From Cyclobacteriaceae bacterium YHN15 (GTDB lineage: Bacteria > Bacteroidota > Bacteroidia > Cytophagales > Cyclobacteriaceae): DNA of 64,000 bases. This document shows positions 18,556 through 26,616 of the stretch, piece after piece; position 1 is the stretch's first letter; every line of letters begins with the position of its first letter. The position numbers were made by a program, and so were the translations under genes. The notes below the pieces were generated by a model. That model did no database searches, was not told the origin of the DNA, and worked only from the letters and a program-made list of their open reading frames with translations. The DNA lies in contig RKQB01000004.1 of assembly GCA_003797895.1 (NCBI GenBank), positions 124,001-188,000 of the forward strand, in the 5' to 3' direction.

Positions 18556-18813
18556 AGAGAAAAAAGCTTTAGACCTATGAGAAAAAGGGATTTGTGAAGT
18601 GGGATTTGGGAATGTGGATTTCTAAAAATATGGACAAGGGCAAAAAGGCCTAAGCTACAAATCTTAGTGCCTTTGATCTTTTTGAATTAAAAACCAGTCT
18701 ATAATTATAATTTAAATAACATCAATGAACCAAGAAATAATCCCAAAACAAACTTGAAGGCATATTTGCTAAAAAAAATTCTGATTTAAGATAGATTTGA
18801 AATAAACCGGCAT

Positions 18814-18848
18814 CCATTTTCCCAATGGAAGAAAATGACACCGGTTTT
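18814..18848 (-). terminator. Probable terminator of the dodecin gene
   Basis: An outer stem AAACCGG/CCGGTTT (18814-18820, 18842-18848 approximately) encloses an inner stem TCCATT/AATGGA (18823-18828, 18834-18839). It begins just past the dodecin stop at 18852. The following T tract on the minus strand is short, so strength is uncertain. Confidence 0.5.
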
Positions 18849-18851
18849 TGC

Positions 18852-19055
18852 TTAATCCTGAATTTCAAATGTGATTTTTGCATTCACCCTATATTGGCTG
18901 ATTTCTCCGTTTGTCACAGTTGCACTCTGTTCCTTGATATACACAGATTTGATATTCTTAACCGTTTTGGATGCATGTGCAACCGCATTTTTGGCGGCAT
19001 CTTCCCAACCCTTATTGGAATTGGCTAAAATTTCAATAACTTTTAATACGCTCAT
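18852..19055 (-). CDS. Dodecin flavin-binding protein
   Basis: A 67-residue protein matching dodecin along its length: VIEILANSNKGWEDAAKNAV at residues 6-25, with the flavin-stacking Trp17, then the beta strands VKNIKSVYIKEQSATV and YRVNAKITFEI. Dodecins form dodecameric shells that sequester riboflavin or FMN and protect against photochemistry. The gene is isolated, divergent from the fumarylacetoacetase gene, and followed by a probable terminator. Confidence 0.95.
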   Translation of the reverse strand: MSVLKVIEILANSNKGWEDAAKNAVAHASKTVKNIKSVYIKEQSATVTNGEISQYRVNAKITFEIQD

Positions 19056-19309
19056 ATTTTTAGTTTTTAAGATTATGTGAAAATTGAATAGATGTTTAAT
19101 TTACTGAAAATTAAGGACTTTATCAACCATTCGGTCTGATAGATCCTTTTTTAAAAATCATTCAAAAGCTGAATCAATTGAATTTTAAAACAGTACAGCA
19201 TTAAATTTTGATTTGAAATTGTTCTTTCAAATCATGAAGAGGTGAATTGACAAGATGCATAAATAATTTCCTCAACATCCAGTTGTTTTTATCTTCAGCC
19301 CCAAAAGGC

Positions 19310-19317
19310 TACATTTG
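19310..19317 (+). promoter_or_regulatory. Bacteroidota -7 promoter element of the fumarylacetoacetase gene
   Basis: TACATTTG is a perfect TAnnTTTG match, 22 bases before the ATG at 19340. It falls inside the longer open frame that begins at 19247, which argues that the upstream start is not used. Confidence 0.55.
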
Positions 19318-19339
19318 CACTTTAAATAAACTTTTACAA

Positions 19340-20614
19340 ATGAGTAACCCAAATATAATGCCCATGACATCATGGGTACAGGTAGCTAAAGATTCTGATT
19401 TTACGATATACAATTTACCATTCGGGATTTTCCAAAGCAAACGGCTTTCTCCAAGGATAGGAATTGCCATAGGTGACAAGATTGTGGATCTTTCCGTTTT
19501 ACATGAAGAGGGATTCTTTACGGAATTGTCCCAATTGCCTCATGATGTATTTTTAAAAGATGCGTTGAATGATTTCATTGCTTTAGGGAAATCAGTGACC
19601 AGGAAAGTCCGTGAAATTGTTCAGGGTCTTCTGAGGGAGGAAAATGAAAGCCTGAAAGAACATCAATGTAGAGGAAAGGCTTTGGTGAACCTTAAAGAAG
19701 CCACTATGTTGATGCCAGTTAAGGTGGGGGATTACACTGATTTTTACAGTAGCATGGAACATGCGACAAATGTGGGTATGATGTTCAGGGATCCTGAAAA
19801 TGCATTATTACCAAACTGGAAGCATATGCCTGTGGGTTATCATGGCCGTGCTTCTTCCATCATACCTTCAGGAATTCCAATTCACAGGCCAAAAGGGCAG
19901 TATAAGGACCCCAATATGGAAAACCCTGATTTTGGTCCTAGCAGAAGACTGGACTTTGAACTTGAATTGGCGTTTATCACCGGCCGGCCTACCAAAATGG
20001 GGGAAAGTATCAGTACCAAAGATGCAGAGGATTTTATTTTTGGTTTTGTGCTTTTTAATGACTGGTCAGCAAGAGACATTCAGGCCTGGGAATATGTGCC
20101 TTTAGGGCCCTTTCTGGGAAAAAATTTCGCCTCCAGTATTTCTCCATGGGTGGTGCCGATAGAAGCATTGGAACCCTTTAGGGTTAACGGTCCAAAGCAG
20201 GAACCCGAAGTACTTCCTTATTTGCAATGCATAAAAGACCATGCTTTTGATATTCATTTGGAAGTTTTTATTCAACCCGATGGACTAAAGCCTACAAAGG
20301 TCTGTACCTCCAATTTTAAATTCATGTATTGGAACATTGCCCAGCAATTGGCGCATCACACTGTCAATGGTTGTAATATCAATGTAGGGGATATGATGGC
20401 TTCAGGCACAATCTCAGGGTTAACTCAGGACAGTTATGGCTCCATGTTGGAATTGGCATGGAAAGGAACCAAACCGCTACAACTTGAGGAGGGTGGAGAG
20501 AGAAAATTCATCAATGACGGAGATACCGTCATCATGAAAGGATATGCTGAGAAAGGTGGAGTCCGGGTTGGTTTCGGGGAGGTGGCAAGCAAAGTTTTGT
20601 CTGCTAAGGAATAG
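19340..20614 (+). CDS. fahA: Fumarylacetoacetase
   Basis: A 424-residue enzyme hydrolysing fumarylacetoacetate to fumarate and acetoacetate, the last step of tyrosine degradation. Family motifs are clear: DYTDFYSSMEHATNVG, MPVGYHGRASSI, and the metal-binding DFELELAFITGRP. The last segment contains MASGTISG and SYGSMLELAWKG. The start is placed at MSNPN (19340) because the open frame extends 31 codons upstream but overlaps a promoter element. It is monocistronic; no other homogentisate-pathway gene is in the window, although phhA lies 36 kb away. Confidence 0.97.
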   Translation: MSNPNIMPMTSWVQVAKDSDFTIYNLPFGIFQSKRLSPRIGIAIGDKIVDLSVLHEEGFFTELSQLPHDVFLKDALNDFIALGKSVTRKVREIVQGLLREENESLKEHQCRGKALVNLKEATMLMPVKVGDYTDFYSSMEHATNVGMMFRDPENALLPNWKHMPVGYHGRASSIIPSGIPIHRPKGQYKDPNMENPDFGPSRRLDFELELAFITGRPTKMGESISTKDAEDFIFGFVLFNDWSARDIQAWEYVPLGPFLGKNFASSISPWVVPIEALEPFRVNGPKQEPEVLPYLQCIKDHAFDIHLEVFIQPDGLKPTKVCTSNFKFMYWNIAQQLAHHTVNGCNINVGDMMASGTISGLTQDSYGSMLELAWKGTKPLQLEEGGERKFINDGDTVIMKGYAEKGGVRVGFGEVASKVLSAKE

Positions 20615-20653
20615 GAATCAGAAGGCAGTGAATTTGTAGCCTAGTTTCTTTTA

Positions 20654-21787
20654 CTAAAAATCCATATTCCATATCCCCGCTTTATCTGCTTTTTGAATGG
20701 GCAAAAGTTCTCCGTTTCGAATAAAGAAAGGCTGCCCATCAGTCCCTAAATCCCAAAGTTCTCCCCTGAGAAAAACATTTACCCCGTTTTCAGCTCCTGA
20801 AAGGCCAATTCTTCCCGGTAGGGCATATTTTACCCAGGCTTGTCTTTCATTGAGGACTCCGATATCATTTAAATCAATATCGATAGGGGCAGGCGCCCCA
20901 TTGTATCCTGCCCAAGAAACATCCATAGCGCCGTCAATTGCACAATAGGAATTGACCAAGACTAAATCTACACCCCGAATAGCTTCATAAGCGTCCGGGT
21001 ACCAAGAGTCTGCACAGACTAAAACACCGATATTTCCCATTGGCAGCTTGAATTTTGGAATATCTTTGCTAGACGATGCAGTAATAAACGGCTTTTCAGA
21101 ATCTATGGGGAAAGCCTTGCGGATACTTAGAGGAAGAGGATATCCATCAGGACCAAATATAAATGAGGTGTTATAAATAGGGTTATTTGGATTGACTTTA
21201 ATTCTCCCATTCATGATCTGAGGATCGGGTAAGTTGATGGAGCCTGCCGCAATATGTATTTGATACTTTTCAGCTAATTTTGAAAAAGTACTTTGGTAGA
21301 CATCTGCCATACGTTCAGCTTTCATCCTAAACAGGCTTGCAGCAATACGGTCACTTTCCTGTGTTGATTTTAGGAAGTTTTTGAAAAATGAATACGGGTG
21401 GCTTAAAATCATTTGACCCATCGCCCAAGAGAGGCTTCCTGTAGTGGCCACGGATTTTTTCTCCCCGGAAATAACCAGCCAAGTTCCCAGGTATTCTGGA
21501 AGTAAAACAATGGTATTTTCTCTAAAAAATCCAGCATCATCAGCCGCTTTAAAATAGGATTCCAATTTGGAGGAGAATTGTTGTTGGCTCAGATAATCAC
21601 TTTCCAACATATAGGGTTGAATACCAACAACATTACCCTTGATACTGTCCTCATGCATTGGAAATAGGTCTTCTACAATAGAAATATTTGGTTCAATGTG
21701 AGGCAAATCTTTGTTATATCCCGTATTGGCCCATATTGCCCAAATCGCGAGAATAGAGAATAGGACTAAAATCAGTTTCTTCATCAA
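20654..21787 (-). CDS. Nitrilase-superfamily carbon-nitrogen hydrolase, membrane-anchored
   Basis: A 377-residue protein with an N-terminal transmembrane segment (residues 4-20), then a nitrilase/amidase domain. The Glu-Lys-Cys triad is visible: Glu98 in VLLPEYLGTW, Lys in LSIRKAFP, and Cys in GVLVCADSWYPDAYE. The active site is probably periplasmic. The start overlaps the stop of the upstream flavin amine oxidase gene by 4 bases, so the two are coupled. Such enzymes cleave nitriles or amides; the substrate is unknown. Coupling to an amine oxidase suggests sequential processing of one nitrogen compound, which is inference. Confidence 0.85.
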   Translation of the reverse strand: MMKKLILVLFSILAIWAIWANTGYNKDLPHIEPNISIVEDLFPMHEDSIKGNVVGIQPYMLESDYLSQQQFSSKLESYFKAADDAGFFRENTIVLLPEYLGTWLVISGEKKSVATTGSLSWAMGQMILSHPYSFFKNFLKSTQESDRIAASLFRMKAERMADVYQSTFSKLAEKYQIHIAAGSINLPDPQIMNGRIKVNPNNPIYNTSFIFGPDGYPLPLSIRKAFPIDSEKPFITASSSKDIPKFKLPMGNIGVLVCADSWYPDAYEAIRGVDLVLVNSYCAIDGAMDVSWAGYNGAPAPIDIDLNDIGVLNERQAWVKYALPGRIGLSGAENGVNVFLRGELWDLGTDGQPFFIRNGELLPIQKADKAGIWNMDF

Positions 21788-23145
21788 TTTGAATTTAATT
21801 TTGTTAAGTTTCCTATGACGGATTCCGCCGCTTTTTCACCGGCCCTAACTGCTCCTTCAATATAGCCATACCACACTGGTGAGGCCTCAGTCCCTGCCCA
21901 GTAGATTGAGTCTTCAGGTTTGGCATAGGCGTCCTGAAAACCAGTCCAAGCTCCGGTTGGGTAAAGTCCTGCATAACATCCTCTGCTCCATACTTCATCT
22001 GTCATGGAAAAATCCTCAAATAAAACAGGTTCAGATGCCCCTTTGCCAAAATAAAGGGTCAACTTTTCCACCATCAATTTTTTCCGTCGCTCCTTGGATT
22101 CCCTGAAATATTTTTTGGCCCTGTTTGCAATGGTAAAGCCCATAAGAATACCATAAGACCCATCTTTTGGTGAGCAGTCAAATAAGGATTGAAACGGGGA
22201 GTTTTCATCTGCAAATGACTGGCCACTAAAGCCATTTTCTCTCCAAAAGGGTTTTTTATAGACCATAAAGCACTTCCCGACCTGTCCCATGGCGATTCTG
22301 TCCAATAGTTGTCTTTTTTCCATGGATAGCAAGGGTTGGAAATCAATCTTTGCTGCCAAAGGGGGTGGGACAGCCATAATCACCTTTTTACCGGTAAATT
22401 CAAATCCATCCCCTAAGATTTTAATATTTCCATTTTCCCGGAAAATTTTTTTTACTGCCTTTTGAAATTGGATAGACGCTCTAAATGGTTCGGCCATTTT
22501 TTCAATCAAAGTTTGCATACCTCCTACAATCCTATGCTGCTGGGCCCCGTCTTTTATATTGATCAAGGTATTCAAATCCCTTCCGGACTTGATGTAAAAT
22601 AGGGAGTGCAGAAGGGATATTTCATTTAACTCTGAGGCAAAAACAGTTTCACATGCCAATGATACGACCTTTTTACAGCTATTTGTTTTGCAGTTTGAAT
22701 CCAAAAAAGCAGCAAGAGAAATACTGTCGAAGGCTAGTGCCTTTGGATGTTGCCAAGGGCTTTCCAAAGGGATACTTTTCGCCAATCTTTCCAGTTTTTT
22801 AAGGACAAAATCCAGATTAATTAAGGAGGCAATATCCATTTTTGGGATAAGTCCTTTGAATTTTTTTACCTTTTGGTTTATATCTATCAGGTTATAACCC
22901 TGATCATAGGTTTCAAAGTATTCGACGCCATATTCCTGGCAAAGCTCATACATACGCTCTTGACCAGGCCCGATCCATTGTCCTCCAAAATCCAGGTAAA
23001 GGTCATCGGACAGTTGCTTTGTATAGACCCTTCCACCAAGTCTATCCCTGGCCTCAAGAACCAAAAAAGGGATTTTGGCCTGATGTAATATTTTTGCAGC
23101 TGCAATTCCTGAAAACCCAGCTCCTATAATGATCACCTGCTGCAT
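21784..23145 (-). CDS. Flavin monoamine oxidase family protein
   Basis: A 453-residue FAD-dependent amine oxidase. The dinucleotide-binding motif IIGAGFSGIAAAKIL is at residues 5-19, followed by LEARDRLGGRVYT (30-42). The C-terminal FAD-binding end is IYWAGTEASPVWYGYIEGAVRAGEKAA. It has no signal peptide. It is first in a two-gene unit with a nitrilase-family hydrolase. The family includes monoamine oxidases, amino acid oxidases and tryptophan monooxygenase; none can be chosen from the sequence alone. Confidence 0.88.
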   Translation of the reverse strand: MQQVIIIGAGFSGIAAAKILHQAKIPFLVLEARDRLGGRVYTKQLSDDLYLDFGGQWIGPGQERMYELCQEYGVEYFETYDQGYNLIDINQKVKKFKGLIPKMDIASLINLDFVLKKLERLAKSIPLESPWQHPKALAFDSISLAAFLDSNCKTNSCKKVVSLACETVFASELNEISLLHSLFYIKSGRDLNTLINIKDGAQQHRIVGGMQTLIEKMAEPFRASIQFQKAVKKIFRENGNIKILGDGFEFTGKKVIMAVPPPLAAKIDFQPLLSMEKRQLLDRIAMGQVGKCFMVYKKPFWRENGFSGQSFADENSPFQSLFDCSPKDGSYGILMGFTIANRAKKYFRESKERRKKLMVEKLTLYFGKGASEPVLFEDFSMTDEVWSRGCYAGLYPTGAWTGFQDAYAKPEDSIYWAGTEASPVWYGYIEGAVRAGEKAAESVIGNLTKLNSN

Positions 23146-23242
23146 GATTTTATGATTTATTTAAGTTCAAAATCCTTAAATTAAATCTTAACTGCAAGAA
23201 GTATTTGTTTTGGAGTGAATTATTATGGAATAATGTAGGATT

Positions 23243-23821
23243 TTATTTGAATGAAGTCAGGAAATTCCGGAATTCTTCTGTATCGAAATTGCTCATGCCT
23301 TCCTGGTAAAAAACGATTTCGCCCTCAGGACTTATCACAAGTGTTGTAGGTATGGACTGACTTTGAAGGGAATTGTTTAGCCCATAGGATGCATGAACCA
23401 CAGGAAAGGTAAATCCTTTTTTCTCTATAAAATCCTTACTTTTTCCCAATTCTTTATCCAAAGCAATCATCAGAAATTCCAGATTTTCAGTATCTTTTAC
23501 CTTCTTGTACATTTCAGAAATATGGGGCATTTCGGCACGACAGGGAGGACACCAGGTAGCCCACAAATTAATAAAAACCGTTTTACCTCTGTAATCCTCC
23601 AAGTTTATTCTATTACCTTCCATATCCACAAAAGAGCCATGGTAATCAAAATTTGTATTTGACTTATCAACTAAAGTGATTTTTGGTTTTTTTATTCCAG
23701 TTGCCAATAAAATGGATTGTAAGCCTCCCATAATGGGAGTAATCAGACCTGTAAAATACAAGAAGGCGAACACGGCCAGGATTATTCCCCAGCTTTTAAA
23801 TTCTTTTTTCCAATCGATCAT
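23243..23821 (-). CDS. TlpA-like thiol-disulfide oxidoreductase, membrane-tethered
   Basis: A 192-residue protein with one N-terminal membrane anchor (residues 11-32) and a periplasmic thioredoxin fold. The active site is WATWCPPCRAEMP (Cys91 and Cys94), and the cis-proline is in SQSIPTTLVIS. Members reduce disulfides in the periplasm, often for cytochrome c maturation, but no ccm gene is adjacent. It has its own TAnnTTTG promoter and is monocistronic. Confidence 0.93.
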   Translation of the reverse strand: MIDWKKEFKSWGIILAVFAFLYFTGLITPIMGGLQSILLATGIKKPKITLVDKSNTNFDYHGSFVDMEGNRINLEDYRGKTVFINLWATWCPPCRAEMPHISEMYKKVKDTENLEFLMIALDKELGKSKDFIEKKGFTFPVVHASYGLNNSLQSQSIPTTLVISPEGEIVFYQEGMSNFDTEEFRNFLTSFK

Positions 23822-23846
23822 TATAATTTTCTTCCTTTAAGTAATA

Positions 23847-23854
23847 CAAAGTTA
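23847..23854 (-). promoter_or_regulatory. Bacteroidota -7 promoter element of the TlpA-like gene
   Basis: The minus-strand sequence TAACTTTG is a perfect TAnnTTTG match, ending 25 bases before the start codon at 23821. Confidence 0.55.
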
Positions 23855-24011
23855 TCCAAAGGGCTTTATTATTTCTGTGATAAATCATACTGTTTAATTT
23901 TTCATTTTGCTGGACGACCCTAATTCATGAAATTTAAAGTATTACAATCGTTTTGTAATTGCTGCATATTGATTTAATTTTAATGAGATGTTTGTTTAAA
24001 AACTGATTTTT

Positions 24012-24653
24012 ATGGATTTAAACTGGAAGTCAATGAGAGTATTGTTTCTGTTTTCCCTGTTTTTAACAGGTGCATTTCTTGGATTTAAGGCCAAGGCGCA
24101 AACATTTGAAATAACTCCGTTTTCAGGATATACTTTCCCTTCGAGTTTTGATATTACCGGTGGAACAGCCAGGTTGGAGGGGAATGCCAATTGGGGCATT
24201 AATCTAGGATTTATTACCCCGAATAATTTAACAGAATTTGAATTATCATATACCTTTTTTGGGACAAATGCCAAAGCTTCATCGGTTTACCTGGTGGAGG
24301 ATGAAAACTCCAGGGCACGTCTTCATTTTATCATGGCCGGTGCAAACAGACTTTTGACCATTTCTGATCAAGTTACTTTTTTTGGAGGTATAAAATTTGG
24401 AGCATCCAATCTGGCCTTCCCGGATGGTGAAAACCCAAGTAGCACCAAATTTACCATTGGATTACAAGCCGGTATGCGGTATTACGTATCTGACAGGATA
24501 GGATTCAGGGTTCAAGGTAATCTCCTATTGCCTTTTGTAAGTGAAGGAGGAAGCTTGTGGTGGAATCCGAATTCAGGAACAGGGATCAGTGGCTGGTCTG
24601 CAATTGTGCCACTTAGTTTGAATACAGGGGTCATCATCCGGATATTCAAATGA
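24012..24653 (+). CDS. Outer-membrane beta-barrel protein, tandem paralogue 1
   Basis: A 213-residue exported protein with a signal peptide ending at KAKAQ (residue ~30). The mature part starts with QTFEITPFSGYTFPSSFDI and shares its layout with the two following genes: a GG...ARL(E) segment, SDRIGFRVQGNLLLPFV, and a WWNPNSGTGISGW segment. It ends VIIRIFK with alternating hydrophobic residues typical of barrels. An in-frame ATG at 24033 would shorten the N-terminus by 7 residues and give a cleaner signal. It is the most diverged of the three. Function unknown. Confidence 0.8.
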   Translation: MDLNWKSMRVLFLFSLFLTGAFLGFKAKAQTFEITPFSGYTFPSSFDITGGTARLEGNANWGINLGFITPNNLTEFELSYTFFGTNAKASSVYLVEDENSRARLHFIMAGANRLLTISDQVTFFGGIKFGASNLAFPDGENPSSTKFTIGLQAGMRYYVSDRIGFRVQGNLLLPFVSEGGSLWWNPNSGTGISGWSAIVPLSLNTGVIIRIFK

Positions 24654-24819
24654 TGGGATTCTAACTGGTCACTTGAATTTTTAAAGGATGCCTTGGGGCA
24701 GAAACAGAATAGGTCAATTGACTGGATATTCATTTATGATTATAAATGGGTCCATTGATTGCCTTATGAAATTTGTCAAAAGGCAGATGATTTTAAGTAT
24801 AACTTAAACTTAATATAAT

Positions 24820-24827
24820 TATATTTG
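24820..24827 (+). promoter_or_regulatory. Bacteroidota -7 promoter element of tandem paralogue 2
   Basis: TATATTTG is a perfect TAnnTTTG match. It ends 30 bases before the ATG at 24858 and 48 before the ATG at 24876. It overlaps an in-frame TTG at 24825, which therefore cannot be the start. Confidence 0.55.
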
Positions 24828-24857
24828 CAGGCGGGTAAGTCCTCACTCCCTTATTGT

Positions 24858-25493
24858 ATGACTAAAAAATTATCCATGAAAAAAATTTTCCTTTTGCCGG
24901 TTTTATTTCTGGTTCTGATTTTCGACGCCAGGGCACAAAATGTCGAAATAACTCCTTTTACCGGATATACTTTCGACCATAGTTTTCCTATTTTTAATGG
25001 TAGAGCCAGATTGGGTGGTGGACAGACCTTTGGGGGTACAATAGGTTTTCAGGTAAATGATTTCCTTGAAATAGAAACCCTGTATAGCTATCAGGGCGGT
25101 ACAAGTACCGCTAGATCAACTTCCCTTCCAAATGATGTGAGTGTCAGTACCAATACGCATTATGCCATGCTTGGTGCCAATAGGCTATTTCCCACCTCAC
25201 CTCAAATGGCATTCTTTACAGGATTAAAAGCCGGGGTAGGCATATTTTCATTTCCCAATAATGAATATAGAGATGTTACCAGGTTTGCGGTTGGGCTGAA
25301 TGGGGGTATGAAATATTTTGTGTCCGATAATGTAGGCATTCGGCTACAGGCCAACCTTATGATGCCGATTTCCAATGTCGGGGCCAACCTTTGGTGGAGT
25401 CCTGGTGGAGGTACTTCTGTCGGTGTAGGGGGATGGTCTTCTGTTATTCAATTTGGATTTACAGGTGGTCTTATATTTAGATTGGCAAAGTAG
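24858..25493 (+). CDS. Outer-membrane beta-barrel protein, tandem paralogue 2
   Basis: A 211-residue protein (205 from the alternative ATG at 24876, which gives the more typical signal MKKIFLLPVLFLVLIFDARAQ). The mature protein starts NVEITPFTGYTFDHSFPI and is clearly homologous to the neighbours: MKYFVSDNVGIRLQANLMMP, NLWWSPGGGTSVG, and the end FGFTGGLIFRLAK. This predicts a small eight-strand outer-membrane barrel. The longer open frame from a TTG at 24825 is rejected because it begins inside the promoter element. It has its own promoter and terminator. Function unknown. Confidence 0.82.
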   Translation: MTKKLSMKKIFLLPVLFLVLIFDARAQNVEITPFTGYTFDHSFPIFNGRARLGGGQTFGGTIGFQVNDFLEIETLYSYQGGTSTARSTSLPNDVSVSTNTHYAMLGANRLFPTSPQMAFFTGLKAGVGIFSFPNNEYRDVTRFAVGLNGGMKYFVSDNVGIRLQANLMMPISNVGANLWWSPGGGTSVGVGGWSSVIQFGFTGGLIFRLAK

Positions 25494-25823
25494 CAATCAA
25501 GCTCCTGACAATTTTATTCCCTGTCGTCAAAAAACGGCAGGGAATTTTTATTTCGGACATTTCGGAAGAAAGGCAATAAATATCATGGGTTTAGCTATTG
25601 GGACAAAGAGAATTGTCGGCTTATTACGTTTAAATTTTTCAATGTTTTGCCAAAATTATCTGAATCTTGGCATAAACTGCATGCATTAGTAATATCCAGT
25701 TTTTTTCTGAGCTTGATTATCCATTAATTTGATGTGTGCAAATCACACTTATCTGATTAAATTAGAATCCCTGATCTAAAAATGGGAAATTATTATTACT
25801 TAAATTCAAAATTTATTTTACTC
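25494..25823. other. 330-base intergenic region between paralogues 2 and 3
   Basis: It contains the terminator of paralogue 2 (25516-25549). The remaining ~230 bases are AT-rich, include the presumed promoter of paralogue 3, and show no further gene or clear repeat. No perfect TAnnTTTG was found at a suitable distance. Confidence 0.55.
25516..25549 (+). terminator. Terminator of tandem paralogue 2
   Basis: A 12-bp stem with one U-G wobble (25516-25527 with 25534-25545; core TTCCCTG/CAGGGAA) has a 6-base loop and is followed by TTTTA and TTT. It is 23 bases past the stop. Confidence 0.88.
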
Positions 25824-26441
25824 ATGAAAAAATTATTTATTGTCTTTTCTCTTATTTGTTTGTCGTTATCCCAATTGAATGCCCAAGGTATTGAGATTAC
25901 TCCCTTTACAGGTTATACTTTTCAGGCGGGATTTAATATTTCAGGGGGAAGGGCCTTTTTAGAGGATGGTCAAAACTGGGGTGGAATGATAGGGTTTTCA
26001 ATGAATAAATTTACAGAAATTGAAGTGGCCTATAGCTACATGGGCACTAGAGGTATAGCCAGATCAGTAAATCTTCAAAACAATGTGAATACCCCTACGC
26101 AGGTTCATTATGCAACGCTAGGTATCAACAGATTATTTCCCTTAAATGAGAACATTACATTTTTTGCAGGAGGCAGGTTTGGGACAGGTACATTGGCATT
26201 TACAGAAAGGGACTTTAGGAATCAGACCAGGTTTTCTGTGGGCTTTCAGGGTGGTATGAAGTATTTTGTATCTGAAAGGATAGGCATTCGGGCTCAAGCC
26301 AATTTGATGATGCCGATAGTGGGAGTTGGAACAAGTCTTTGGTGGAGTCCAGGTGCAGGAACATCCGTAGGCTTGACTGGTTGGTCGCCAATAGCACAAT
26401 TTGGATTTACCGGAGGTTTGATTTTCAGACTGCAGCAATAG
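25824..26441 (+). CDS. Outer-membrane beta-barrel protein, tandem paralogue 3
   Basis: A 205-residue protein starting MKKLFIVFSLICLSLSQLNAQ, a good signal peptide; an upstream in-frame ATG at 25782 adds 14 residues and is less likely. The mature part (GIEITPFTGYTFQAGFNI, GGMKYFVSERIGIRAQANLMMP, SLWWSPGAGTSVGL, FGFTGGLIFRLQQ) is closer to paralogue 2 than to paralogue 1. It has its own terminator, so the three genes are probably separate units produced by tandem duplication. Function unknown. Confidence 0.82.
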   Translation: MKKLFIVFSLICLSLSQLNAQGIEITPFTGYTFQAGFNISGGRAFLEDGQNWGGMIGFSMNKFTEIEVAYSYMGTRGIARSVNLQNNVNTPTQVHYATLGINRLFPLNENITFFAGGRFGTGTLAFTERDFRNQTRFSVGFQGGMKYFVSERIGIRAQANLMMPIVGVGTSLWWSPGAGTSVGLTGWSPIAQFGFTGGLIFRLQQ

Positions 26442-26463
26442 TTGATCAAAAAATATTTGAAAG

Positions 26464-26497
26464 CGCCCATGTTGTTGATTCAATATGGGCGTTTTTT
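26464..26497 (+). terminator. Terminator of tandem paralogue 3
   Basis: An 11-bp stem CGCCCATGTTG/CAATATGGGCG with one G-U pair (26464-26474, 26481-26491) has a TTGATT loop and is followed by TTTTTTATTT. Confidence 0.9.
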
Positions 26498-26616
26498 ATT
26501 TCCTGAAAATCATTCCGAAGAGAATCAAAAGATTAGACCGACGTTCAGTTATTTTTTTAAACAAGCTTATGAGGGTTTTTTAAACCTTTGTACTTTGCAG
26601 CTCAAATTTACATCAA

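Larger units (their letters stand above)
18516..18851. other. 336-base intergenic region between dodecin gene and valS
   Basis: Both flanking genes are on the minus strand. The region holds the dodecin terminator at its right side (18814-18848) and the valS promoter element at 18548-18555. The ~250 bases between them are AT-rich without a recognisable gene, RNA or repeat. Confidence 0.6.

Noticed and set aside
19247..19339. 31-codon N-terminal extension of fumarylacetoacetase
   Set aside because: It includes the TACATTTG promoter element and has no similarity to the family N-terminus.
20654..23145. Auxin-type indole-3-acetamide pathway (tryptophan monooxygenase plus hydrolase)
   Set aside because: The hydrolase is nitrilase-fold, not the amidase-signature IaaH family, and the oxidase cannot be assigned to tryptophan from sequence.
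24825..24857. Longer start for tandem paralogue 2
   Set aside because: The TTG lies inside the promoter element TATATTTG; a signal peptide begins at 24876.
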